Assembly (NCBI GenBank): GCA_000151295.1
Contig: GG745330.1
Location: forward strand, 523,225 to 587,224
From: Allomyces macrogynus ATCC 38327
Lineage: Eukaryota > Blastocladiomycota > Blastocladiomycetes > Blastocladiales > Blastocladiaceae
Length of the DNA stretch: 64,000 bases
Direction of reading: 5' to 3'
Part shown: piece after piece, positions 42,934 through 53,345 of the stretch
Layout: each line of letters begins with the position of its first letter
Position numbering within the stretch: position 1 is the first letter of the stretch
Notes under the pieces: model-generated
Database searches by the model: none
Told to the model about the DNA's origin: nothing
What the model saw: the letters and a program-made list of their open reading frames with translations, nothing else
Position numbers and translations under genes: made by a program

Positions 42934-45900
42934 ATGGCCCCGAGACGCAAGTCCCCCGCGGGCGCGGCCCAGGCCGCCGCCGCGGCCACGCCCATGCCGC
43001 CCGACGAAATGGCACTGCGCGTCACACACATCTTCACTGAGGCGCAAAAGACCAAGGCCGGCCACCGCAAGCTGCACAATGCCCTGCGCAAACTGCACCT
43101 CGACGCCGTGCGCCCACGCACGCCCGAGGCCGAGCGCGCCTTCAACCGGCCCTTTGCCATGTGCCTCAACCACGTCCTGGGCACCAAGAGACGCGGACCC
43201 ACCGTCGACCGTGTCCTCGACTTTGTGCACACGTTCATTGCCTTTTCTCGCGAAAAGGGTGCGCACTTCTCGCGCGTGCGCGCTCCAATGATGTGCTCGT
43301 CGTGCAGAGTCGCTGATCGCGCCCAATTTTTTTGAACAGACCGCGAAATGGCCCGCGTGGAAAGGGCTAAGCACGGTCGCGCCGCTGCGCTGGCCAACGG
43401 CGACGAGGACGAGGACCTCGACGACCAGGATTTCCTCTCCAACCAATTCGCGGCCTGGATCATTCTCTACCTGCTCAAGGGCATTGCTGCACGCGACAAG
43501 AACATTCGCCTCCGCTGCGCGCGGCTCATCTACAACGTCGCGTCGCACTTGCCCGATATCGACGACAACCTCTTTATGCGCCTGAAGACGGATCTCTACC
43601 CGCGCGCGCGCGACAAGGAGCCCATGGTTCGCAAGGAGGTTGTGAGCGCATTGTCTATTCTCCAGGTAATGCATGCCGAGGCCTCTCCCTCTCCACGTCT
43701 TCCCTTGTCTTATGCACTCTGCTCTCTGACTCACACCATCTCTCTTTGCACACCAGGGCACCGAGGAAGACGATGAGCCCGACACGGTCATCCAAAAGCT
43801 GACCGAGCTGCTACAATACGACCCGGCACCCGTTGTGCGCCGCGCGGCCCTGCTGCACGTGGCCCCGAGCAACAGCACGATCGCCGCCATTATCTCACGG
43901 TGCCGTGACGAGGACGCGGCCACGCGTCGTGCTGCCTACAAGGTGCTCGCCGACCACGTGACGCATTTCTCGCAGCTCAGCTCGACGTTGCTTGCTGCCA
44001 TTCTTAACAACGGTCTCTGCGACCCGGACGCCACCGTCAAGCGCGCGTGTGCCGAGCTGGTCAGCGGGTGGGTCAAGCAGTCGGCGCTCGAGCTGGCGCG
44101 GCTGCTTGCGCAACTCAATGTCGTGCGCACGCCCGTCGCCGAGATGGTCGTGCTTGAGTGCCTGCAGCTGCGGCCGAACCGCGAGCCGGCGCTCAAGCTC
44201 ACGTTTTCGCGCGAGTACTGGCGCAACCTGACGCCCGAGACGACCTTGATTCTGCGGTGTTGGGTCGAGGCGACCAATACGATCGAGGACCTGCTGATCG
44301 AGGACCTGGCCTACTTTTTGCAGCTGCACACCAACAACATGATTACCAACGAAGACGAGCAGCTCGACGCCCCGCTCACTTTTGTCGTGCAGGAACTACT
44401 CACGATTTGTTTGCAGGCCGATTACTCGGACCTGGCGGGCCGCAAAATCATGTTTGAGCTCGTGCGCAACATGATCGAGTCGGTGATGGTGCCCGACGAC
44501 CTGATCCCGCCGATCATCAAGCTCTTCCGGCTCATTTCCGTGGACGAGCGCGACTTCATTCGCATTATCAGCGAGACGATTTCCGACATCATGGATAACA
44601 GCTACGAGCGCCGGATCGAGGCAGGCGACGCTACCGAGGAGGAAGCGGCCATGGACGAGGACGCTATTGAGGACGACACCGCGTTCCGGACCATGAAGTG
44701 TCTCGTGACGGTGCGGCACACGCTCGAGGCCACATCGCAAGGGTGGATGGCCGACAGTATGACCCCGATGCACGGTCTCATTGCCGAACTGATTGTGCCG
44801 GCGCTACAACGGTATGCGGCCGCCGGGGACATTGTCGCGCAGTGCGTGCGGTGTCTCGGGCTCATTTCGCTCACATCGCGCATGCACGCCGTGCAAACTA
44901 TGGGCCAGTTTTTGGGGTATGCGACGCTCATGTCGGCCGAAGAGGACCTGGTCCAAGTCAATGTGGCCGCGCTGTCGGTGATTGGCGACTTGATGGTCGT
45001 GTATGGCGCCGCTGCGCTCGAGACGAACCCGAGTCGCGTCGCCGACGTGATTGCGCGCAACATACAATCGCCCGTTCGCCCGTTGTCGGCGCTCGCGGTC
45101 GAGGCGGCTGTCAAGCTACTGCTCTCGAACCGGTTGCAGGACCCAAAGGTACTTGGCCGAGTCTGCCAGGTTTTCCCGTATGGTTCACGCTTCATTTACT
45201 GACCCAGTATGTCGATCACCCCGAACTAGCTTCTGTCGCTGATGATCGTCCAGTACTTTACGCCCGAGACGCAGTCGTTCCCCGACACCTACCAGTGCTT
45301 GCAGTTCTTTGTCCAGACGTACTCGACGATCCCTGCCAACAAGCAGCACCTCGCCACCGTGTTCCCGCGCGTCCTGTCGACGCTCGCCACTACCGAGTCT
45401 GGCTCCAAGGCCACGACCCTCAATTCTATTGGCACCAGAATGAGCCCCTGGCTGGAGTGCAGCGACGGCGGCAGCGCCAACTTGCAGCTGCGCGTGACCA
45501 AGTGCATGCTCGAGGCGGCGCTCGACGGCGCGCACGACGCGGGCGACCTCCCGCTCAAGCCGGCGCTGCAAATCTGCAGTAAATGGTTGTTTGACGGGCC
45601 CACCGACGCCAGCACCATCCGCACCATCCGCCGCCTGCTCGAACGGATCCCGGAACGGTCCGTCGATACCGTCACGGTCAAGGCGATTCAAAAGCTCGAG
45701 CGCACGCTCGTGCGCGTCTACCCGGCCGACGCCGACGCGGCCGAAGCGCTTGGCGATGACCCGGAGCCTGTATCCGCCGAATCCACTGCGCCGTCGACTC
45801 CCGTGGCGCGCGCAACCAGGACCCCGGCCATGGCCCTGCGCAAACGGTCGCGACCCGGCAGTAGCATCGAGGCATCGATGCCCGGTGGCGGCGACGCGAT

Positions 45901-46593
45901 GCTTGCCGTGACCGCGCCCGCGCCCCGGCCCGCAGCGGCCGCGGCGTCGGCAGCGGTGCGCGGTGCGCGCCGTGGGCTCCATACGGCCGCGACCCCGGCG
46001 GCACGGCGCACGATTGCGACTCGCGCGTCGCCCGTCCCGCCAACTCCGGACTTGAATGGGGCCGATGCGACGCCTTCGCGGCGGCCTACCCGCCGGAGTG
46101 CACGGAACGCGCCGACGAATGACGATAGCGATTTGAGCGATATCGATGACCGCGTGGCAGGTGCAATGACGCCGGGCGTGCTCGCAGGTGGGCGGCGGAA
46201 GGCGCCTTTGCGTGGTAAACCTGTGGCGCCGCCGGTACTGAAAGCTGCATCAGCAGCGGCGGCGTCATCTGGCCGGGCTCCGCGTCGGCGCGTCGTTGAG
46301 GTCGAGATTCCGATTGTCGTGAAGCGCAAGCGCCCGGCTGCTCCGCCGGCTCCCGGCTCCGGCGCCCGCAGAGCGAGAGCGAGAGCGGTAGTGCCAGTGG
46401 TAGTGGCAGCGAGAGTGATGACGACGAGGATGTGCCGACCCCGCGGGCGTCAAGGCCGCAGGATATTGCGGCATTGCGCCGGATGGCGCCCAAGCAGGCG
46501 CGGCGCGCGGCGAGGGTGGTCGAGGAGATTAACGATCTGCTGGCCAACGAGTCGTCCGATTCCGAGTCTGAAGGCGCAGAGTCGGAAGACTAG
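42934..46593 (+). CDS. YCG1: Condensin I HEAT-repeat subunit Ycg1/CAP-G
   Basis: CAP-G forms the DNA safety-belt with the kleisin Brn1/CAP-H. Exons 42934-43258, 43340-43665, 43757-45148, 45230-46318 and 46372-46593 give 1,117 residues. Recognisable blocks: ALRVTHIFTEAQKTKAGHRKLHNAL near the N-terminus, FVHTFIAFSREKD across intron 1, LLKGIAARDKNIRLRCARLI, RVADVIARNIQSP and MIVQYFTPETQSFPDTYQCL. The C-terminal third is Ala/Arg/Pro-rich and ends in a Ser/Glu/Asp tail (SSDSESEGAESED). Intron 4 would be only 53 nt (gtgaag..ccgcag). Without it the frame enters Arg-rich noise. A one-base error there is the alternative. Other introns are 81-91 nt. Confidence 0.92.
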
Positions 46594-47671
46594 CGCAGGT
46601 GGGGGCGTGCTGGTTGTGTTTGGATTGGACTTCAGGTTGATGGATGTTTTTTTGATATTTTTTGTCCCGTCAGCCGTTGCGAGCGTCGGCCGTTGTGAGG
46701 GTCGAACCGGTCGGGAATGGAACTGTGATCGTGATCAGAGAGCGTGCATGTGAACATCGTGCCGCGCTCTGACGTAACCGCCATGTACACTGCCATATCA
46801 TCGTCGACTGTGATACAGCTCTGACGCGCGGCACCGTGCGACCCATGCGCTTCACGAGCGATCAAGCAGCGGCGCGCTCGTCACACCATGCCTCGCGCAC
46901 GTTTCCACAGCCCCACTCCCACCCGCAACACCATACAGAGCCTGCTTTACACGCCACAGAAACGGCCTGTCCGTGACTCCCTCGAGGAACGCGGGCCGTG
47001 GGAGTGTTTTGGGGGCAGGATGTGACAGGGCATCGTCGGAGCGGTACCACGCTGGTCGTTCGACGCTGTGGGGGCGTCGAAAAGACTTCCGTTGTCCAAA
47101 GCCTCGCACGAAACATTGCGCAATGGCGTAAGTCCCATTTTTATCGCGTCTGTGCGCTTCCACGATCGACCGGGCCGAGGCGGAAGGCCATGAACATGGT
47201 AAAAACGCGCGCAGCTTTATCAGAGACTTCGGTGCGCCGTTCAGCATCTCGCCATCGCCACGGCTTGGATCATGAACCGCGGCTGACATCTGCAACGACT
47301 GCCGAGAAATACATGCTCCTGCGTGCCTGTTGAGGTCTTCAAGTCATGAACAACCGCTGTCCACCGCTGGCGATCATGACTTCCAAGACGAGAGGTAACG
47401 CCCACTGATCACTTTCAAGGACGACGATGATTCTTTGCCTGGTCGGTCTGCATCCCTGGCGGTTTGAATGGCGTCCTGGTGCTGTGTCGGCCGGCAGCGT
47501 ATAAAGTCAGCTGGGCCCCGCCCGAGTCGTTGGCCCACATCCTCTCACCCACCATCACAACCTTTATCACCACGGTCGACTCCCGATCGCAAGCGCTGGC
47601 CGTTCTGCTACCTCGACCGTTATTTGCACCTCACGACGCCCTCCACCCTCTCTCATCACCATTGCTCAACC
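46594..47671. promoter_or_regulatory. Intergenic region and promoter of the CAP-domain gene
   Basis: About 1.1 kb. Open frames on the minus strand (46,850-47,300) have no family and conflicting overlaps, so I call no gene. The last 170 bp contain TATAAAG at 47500-47506, about 165 nt before the ATG. It is the clearest TATA box in the window and fits a strongly or variably expressed secreted protein. Confidence 0.5.
47500..47506 (+). promoter_or_regulatory. TATA box (TATAAAG) for the CAP-domain gene
   Basis: Canonical TATAAAG in a GC-rich surround, 165 nt upstream of the CAP-domain start codon. C-rich leader sequence follows. Position and sequence are seen, while the function is inferred. Confidence 0.55.
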
Positions 47672-49061
47672 ATGGCGCGCGCAACAAGTTTCGCGGCCCT
47701 TTTCATCGTCATTCTCGCGCTGCTCTCGTCGGTGCACGCCAACGCAACGGGCGGCTCGTCGGGCAAGACGCCCGGAACTGGATCCACGCCGATTGCCGGG
47801 TCGACCGACACGTACATGTTTGAGCTGCTCACGCTTGTCAACCAGCACCGGTCGTCGCTCGGGCTCAAGCCGCTGTGCCTGACGGCGGGGCTCATCAACT
47901 CGGCCATCGTCCACTCGCAAGATATGGCCAACAAGCAGTTCATGGACCATGCCGGGTCCGACGGGTCGACGCCGTTCACGCGCATGGAAAAGGCCGGTTA
48001 TGTTGGGTTCGGTTACGCTGCTGGTACGCAACATTTTCTTCATTCGTTTTCGTCAAACTACCGGGTGGAGAACATTGTCTCTGACGCTCTCGCACTCTAT
48101 TTGCACAGAAAATATTGCATACGGGTCGGTCGGTGGTTCGCTCAAGTTCGAGACGGCCGCGGCCGTGTTCAAGACGTGGATCGAGTCGAAGGGCCACCGC
48201 GAAAACATTGAGCTGCCGCAAGTCAACCAAATGGGCGCGGGTCGCGCGCAGGGCACTTGTGTCGGCGGCCGTGGGACTTGTGAGTTCTGGACGCAGAATT
48301 TTGCTGGTAACGACGTCAACATTTACAAGTGCTTGACGCCTGGTGGTGGTGGCGGCAGCACGACCACTGTCACGCCGAACCGGCCGCAACCGTCGCAGCC
48401 CCCGCAGCAGCCGTCGCAGCCCCCGCAGCAGCCGTCGCAACCCCCGCAGCAGCCGACCACGACGCCGACTCCGCAACCGCCGCGCACGCGCACGCGCATC
48501 ACCGACACACGGCAGCCGGTGCCGACGACCGTGATCACGACGCCGCGGCAGCCCGACCAACCTGGTTACCCTGGCCAGAAGCCGCCAGTGGCAACGTCAC
48601 CGTCGGCGACCGTAATTGTGACGGCCACGGCCACGGCCACAGCAACCGCTGTTCCGTCGCCGCCAAGCGACGAGTCGCCGCGCAAGTCGACGCCCGTCGC
48701 TGACCCGCCCAAGTACACGACCACCGCCGACGTGCCTGTTGCGCCGCCCACGGCCACAGCCACGGCGATTGCGACGGTGACGGCTCCTGCCAACCCCGGG
48801 TACCCGAGCCAGCCGCCGGCTCCCACCACGCCTATCGCTTCTCAGCCGCCGACGACCCCCGTGGCCCCGCAGCCGTCGAACCCGACCACGCCTGTGGTCC
48901 CGCAGCCGTCGAACCCGACGACGCCGAAGCCGCAGCCGCCAACGGGTGGTGACAGCCATACGCCCAGTAAGCCGACGCCGACGCGCCGGCCGCGCCGCAA
49001 GTGCAAGTGCACGTGCGAGGGCTCGGATGGCAAGAAGAGGTCGTACACGACGGCGTACTGA
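47672..49061 (+). CDS. Secreted CAP/SCP/PR-1 domain protein with long Pro/Thr-rich tail
   Basis: CAP proteins are secreted, bind sterols or other lipids, and occur in many fungi. Exons 47672-48023 and 48109-49061 (85-nt intron, gtacgc..cacag) give 434 residues. A signal peptide (SFAALFIVILALLSSVHA) is followed by the CAP domain (about 50-210): ELLTLVNQHRSSLGLKPLCL, HSQDMANKQFMDHAGSDG, ENIAYGS, VFKTWIESKGHRENI, and a Cys-bearing GRGTCEFWTQNF. The tail of about 220 residues is Pro/Gln/Thr-rich with tandem QPSQPPQ units and TATATAT stretches. It is probably O-glycosylated and wall-associated. It ends in an Arg/Lys/Cys cluster (RRPRRKCKCTCEG). No membrane anchor is seen. Confidence 0.92.
48388..48452 (+). 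repeat. Tandem repeat coding PSQPPQQ units
   Basis: About three copies of a 21-bp unit encoding PSQPPQQ inside the tail of the CAP protein, with small synonymous changes. Such repeats often vary in copy number between strains of fungal wall proteins. Confidence 0.6.
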
Positions 49062-49935
49062 TTTTATTGTTGCTGTTGATGAAGTGGAAAACGGTCGAGG
49101 CAAGACGATATAACAATTTGCCCATGAACATTGATTCCCTGTCGCGGCCGCTCACACCTGCTGCCACTCCGAGGAACAAAGTCAACCAGGAGGCAAAATA
49201 GATGGGTGGGGAAGATTGGTGAAAGTCGTGTACACATTTACACTGCCCTGCACGTTGAATGAGGTCGAAAATATTGACATCTGGAGCGTAACCCGGCGCA
49301 AGCCTGCAAAATGGAGTGAAACGGCGGGGTTGACTTCGCTCCCGCATCCGGCTTCCGCGGTCAGCTGACAGCAACGGCATGCAAACCAGAGGAAACGAGA
49401 TAGACGGTCCTTGACGCTGCGACGCTGCAGTACTGCGGGGTTGTGTTGAAGGTTTGGACGAACTCTGCTGGCCCCAGCCCGGTCTGGTCACGAGCAGGAT
49501 AGTTCATTGGCTCGCCGCGACTCGTTGTGGCAACCGCGTACTTGCAGCGCGCAGGATAGCGGAGCGAGAACGTCCAGGCCACCGCCCGTATGCCGCAGCA
49601 GCTTGCGAACCATCCCGTCTGGGCTGCCCGACGCGGTCAGGTGTACCTCGCACCAACCATCTGGAGGCAGCAACTGGTCAGCTGACAGTCACGCACTCCG
49701 ATCAACACACGCCCCGGCTGATGCTGCGCGAGCACAGGCGAGAGTCGACTCGGCGCGCTGGCCACGACCGGTCTTTCTCCCCAGTCCTGAGCGCGTCCAT
49801 TGCGGCTTAAATTGTTCCGGACCGTAAAAACCCAACTCCGTCACCCTCAAGTCCGTGTCGCGACCTCAACACCATCACGATCTTGCCGCCGGCCGCCGAA
49901 AATCTGACCGCGCCGCGTCCGCTCACTCCAACAGC
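49062..49935. promoter_or_regulatory. Intergenic region upstream of ribosomal P2
   Basis: About 870 bp. Frames on both strands are short and family-free. The part next to the P2 start (49,850-49,935) is C/A-rich leader-like DNA. I see no gene or clear repeat. Confidence 0.4.
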
Positions 49936-50331
49936 ATGAAGCACATCGCTGCCTACCTTCTGGCCGTTCTCGGTGGCAAGACCGCCCCGACCGCCGCTGA
50001 CGTGACGGCCATCCTGGCCTCGGTCGGTGTCGACGCTGACTCGGCCCAGCTCAACAAGGTCATTGCCGAGCTCGACGGCAAGAACGTCGAGGAGGTGTGT
50101 ATCGCTTGCCCGCTTTGCGGTCCCTTCTCAGGAAATTCATGCTCGTCTGTCTTCCCCACACAATAGGTCATCGCCGAGGGCATGACCAAGCTCGCTTCGG
50201 TCCCGTCGGGTGGTGCCGCTGCTGCCTCCGCCCCCGCCGCTGGCGCTGCTCCCGCTGCCGCCGAGGCTGCCCCCGTCGAGGAGGAGAAGGAGGAGTCCGA
50301 CGACGACATGGGCTTTGGTCTCTTCGACTAA
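49936..50331 (+). CDS. RPP2: 60S acidic ribosomal stalk protein P2
   Basis: P2 dimerises with P1 on P0 to form the stalk that recruits translation GTPases. Exons 49936-50094 and 50167-50331 (72-nt intron) give 107 residues, the usual length. The N-terminus [20 protein letters not shown] and [14 protein letters not shown] are P2-specific. An Ala/Pro hinge leads to the invariant tail [13 protein letters not shown], the binding site for elongation factors. No anomaly is seen. Confidence 0.97.
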
Positions 50332-50651
50332 GGTCGTTTTTGACGCGCCGCCGCCCAGAACAGCGAGTGATCCTCGTGTTGGGAGAACAATACATGGAGT
50401 TGTCTTCCAAATCTTTATACTATTGCTGCCAGTGTCTGCCACTTGCGGACGGATCGCGGACAGAAAAAATGGAATGCACATGAAATGGGCCCTGTTGCTT
50501 CAAAAACGAGCTCATTTGAAAGAACAAGAAACGTCCAGACCGACCAGGTCCAGCGACAAGAATCAACAGACAACATCAACCAAGAAAACAATCAAGCCGG
50601 CAATGGACAAGCGCAAAAAGTGGCCTCGCGCGACGACACTGTGGTTTCACA
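50332..50651. other. Convergent 3' gap between P2 and calcineurin A copy 1
   Basis: About 320 bp between two convergent stop codons. It is A-rich in the middle (50,500-50,620), consistent with both 3' untranslated regions. No gene is seen. Confidence 0.45.
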
Positions 50652-52476
50652 CTACTCCTCGGCCGTCAGCACCGCCATGTCGACATCGCCATCGTCGTCG
50701 AGCGAAATCTCGCGGCCCGACTTGACCGAGGTCATCGAAATACTGTCCGAGTCGCCGACGGGGGGCATACGCTCGTTGTCCTTGTCCATGACCTGCGCCT
50801 CCTCGAACGACCGGATCGCGGCCTTGAGCCCCTCGGATCCGAGCGCCAAGTAGCCCGTCGGGAGCATATTGGTCTTCATGACGCTCTTGAGTTCCGAAAT
50901 CGTCTCGGCCTCCTCGCGCAGCAGGTTGAACATTTTCGCGATCCGCGCCATGGCACGGATCTTGTTGCGAATCACCTGCTTGCGTGCGCCTGGCGGCATC
51001 CCGCCCGATTCATCGACGGCCATCTCCGAGTCGGTATCGCCATCGAGCTCGTCCTGCGTGCACACGTTGAGCACGGCGACAAGCATGCTCGTGATTTTCT
51101 CGCCGACAAACGGCAACGACCACGTGAAGACGTCGAGGAAATTCGGCAGCCAGTACGGGTGCGGCACGTGGCAAAACTGGCGAATGTTCATGGTGCGCGG
51201 CTCGTACTTGAGCACGGCCGCCTTGTTGTTGTAAATGTCGCAGTAGTTGGGCGCCGAGAAAATGGTCATGACCGACGGGAACCCCGTCGTCGGCGTCTTG
51301 CGGTACATGCGGTAACCCGCATCCTGCGCCTCGTGCGCGCGAATGATCGAGACGAGGTTGTTGCGCTCGAGAAATTGGCACACGGCGTGGTAGCTGTAGA
51401 TGTAGGAGCACCCGCGCAGACTGTTGGGCGCAAACAGCGGGCCGCCCGTTGCCGACGATTCGTCCGGGTCCGACCAGAGAATGTCGCACATGAGCCCGCT
51501 CGTCGGCGGTTCGCAGAACCGGTCAAGGTTGCGCAAGTCGTCGATGGTCACGAGCTCGGGCGAGATGCCGCCGTGAATGCACAGGAACTTGCGGTCCATG
51601 ATGGCCGCGAGCGGAAGCGCGCAGAACGACTCGAGGCACGCCTCGTAGACGCGTTCTGAGTACTTGTGCAGGCCTATTTACGGCATCAGATAGCGGTGAG
51701 AAACAGTCACGGCAATGGGGGCGAAAGAGTGACATACACTCGGTCTTGAACGTGAAGTAGGACGTCAAATGCCGGCACTCGTGGTTGCCACGCAGCAAAA
51801 AGAAGGTATTTGGGTACCAAATCTTGAGCGTCCACAGGTAGAGCACGCACTCAATGGAAAAGTAGCCGCGGTCGACGTAGTCACCCAAAAACAGGTAGTT
51901 GGTCTCGGCCGGGTCGCCGCCAACCTCGAACAGCTTCATCAGGTCATAGTACTGGCCGTGGATATCACCGCAAACTACGTATCGGCGTTGCATCGTTAGT
52001 CACCACCCGTCAGCTGCCCGCTCTGGCGAAAAAAAGGCCAGCACAAAGCAGCAGTTTCGCCTGCCAACATACCTGTCGTCGGCGACGTGATTTCCAAGAC
52101 GTTCGGCTCGTTGCGCAGCAGCTCTGTGCCCTTGGCAATAATCTCGAGCGCCTGCTCTTCGGTCAGCCGGCCCTCGTTGAAGAAGTGGCTCCTGAGAAAC
52201 TCAACGTTGGGCTTGGTCGGGTCGGCCTCGCTGTAGAACTGCTCGGGGGTCGGCTTGAACGTGTTGGGTGGCGGCACGTCTAGCAGCGCGTGGATGTCAG
52301 GTCCACGGGCGCGACAGGCAAGGAAAGAAGTGCAACGTGCGGCGGCGAGGGAGGCGCCGCGCACACCACGCGTTGTTGGGCAAGCACGCACCCTTGACGA
52401 CACGGTCCACGGTCGAGACCTCCTCGCCGCTGTCGGCAATATGGATGGTCCACTTTTGCGGCGGCGGAGAGTCCAT
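50652..52476 (-). CDS. CNA1: Calcineurin A catalytic subunit, copy 1
   Basis: Ca2+/calmodulin-dependent protein phosphatase 2B. Exons 52476-52392, 52279-52073, 51974-51738 and 51673-50652 give 516 residues. Metal and catalytic motifs are intact: GDIHG (100-104), GDYVDRG (128-134), RGNHE (159-163), then HGGISPEL and a C-terminal [25 protein letters not shown] is the calcineurin-B-binding helix region. [20 protein letters not shown] is the calmodulin-binding segment, and [16 protein letters not shown] lies in the autoinhibitory part. The tail is short and acidic. It lies 870 bp downstream of the start of copy 2 on the same strand, and exons 2 and 3 have the same lengths (207 and 237 nt) in both copies, showing tandem duplication. 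Confidence 0.96.
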
Positions 52477-53345
52477 TACGACGGCTAGAGTAATTGACGA
52501 GGGAACGGGGAACGCGGGATGCGTCGGCAGGAGGGGCAGGGTGCGGCGATATAGCGTGGACCAAGAGCGTCAGCTTGGCGTCCAGGAAATTGTCGTGGAC
52601 CGACTCGCGCGTGTATGGCGTGTCGTGTCGAAACAATTGCAGCCAGGAACGGACCCTTGACGCGGCGGCAGTTGACTTGCAGCTGAGTTTTGGCGCCGGA
52701 AACCGGAGGTGTAGACTGTTGACGAGCTCGGAGCGCGCGTCAGGGTGTCGCGCAGGCTCGCGTTGCGTCGAGTGGCAGCCGGGCTTGGGCCCGGTCGTTG
52801 GGGTGCCGGCTGGAAGACGTCGGCGAGATGCAGTCCACGACGGGATGGTGGTGTGGTTGAGGCCGGCTGTTGGTCGAGCACGGCGCTGTTCGCCAGGCGT
52901 GTGTGCAGCAACGTCGTCAAAGTGGCGGCATGGCTGTCCACGTGCACTTGACTGAATCCGCAAAAGCGGGGACGCAGAGCTTGGACGCCTGCTTTGCTTG
53001 CTCTGCAGCCCTCACTTGCCCAATCACTTTTCTTGATCCCATCCCGTTTTTGTTGAGCGACATGATCACCGGCGGAGAGGTGAAAGAGAAGCACGACGCG
53101 GCGCGACCAGACACGATGCGACACGACACGACGCGATGAGGCAGCACAAACCCAAGGATATTTACCAAATCGCAAACGAGTCCCACGGTAAACGGACCCA
53201 CGGATCCAAAACGAGAGCCGCCGCCCCTGCTTCTCCCCTCTCCACCCACCCAGCCGCGCGCCCTGCGCGCTCGCCGCTCCAAGTCCCGCACGCGCACGCG
53301 CACCTGCGGTCGCTCTCACGCCCGCGCACTCATCGCTCGCCCGGC
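52477..53345. promoter_or_regulatory. Region between the two calcineurin A genes
   Basis: About 870 bp between the start of copy 1 and the stop of copy 2. Open frames on both strands have no family. It contains the copy 1 promoter and a run of gacac/gatgcgac repeats near 53100-53135. I see no gene. Confidence 0.4.

Noticed and set aside
42367..43923. 518-codon minus-strand frame across the POB3/YCG1 promoter
   Set aside because: Crosses a promoter and is antisense to condensin exons; only the short stretch MSVQEFDRIHY is real, and it is exon 1 of POB3.
46850..47300. Minus-strand frame of 147 codons in the YCG1-CAP gap
   Set aside because: No family, no matching exons, and competing frames of similar length.
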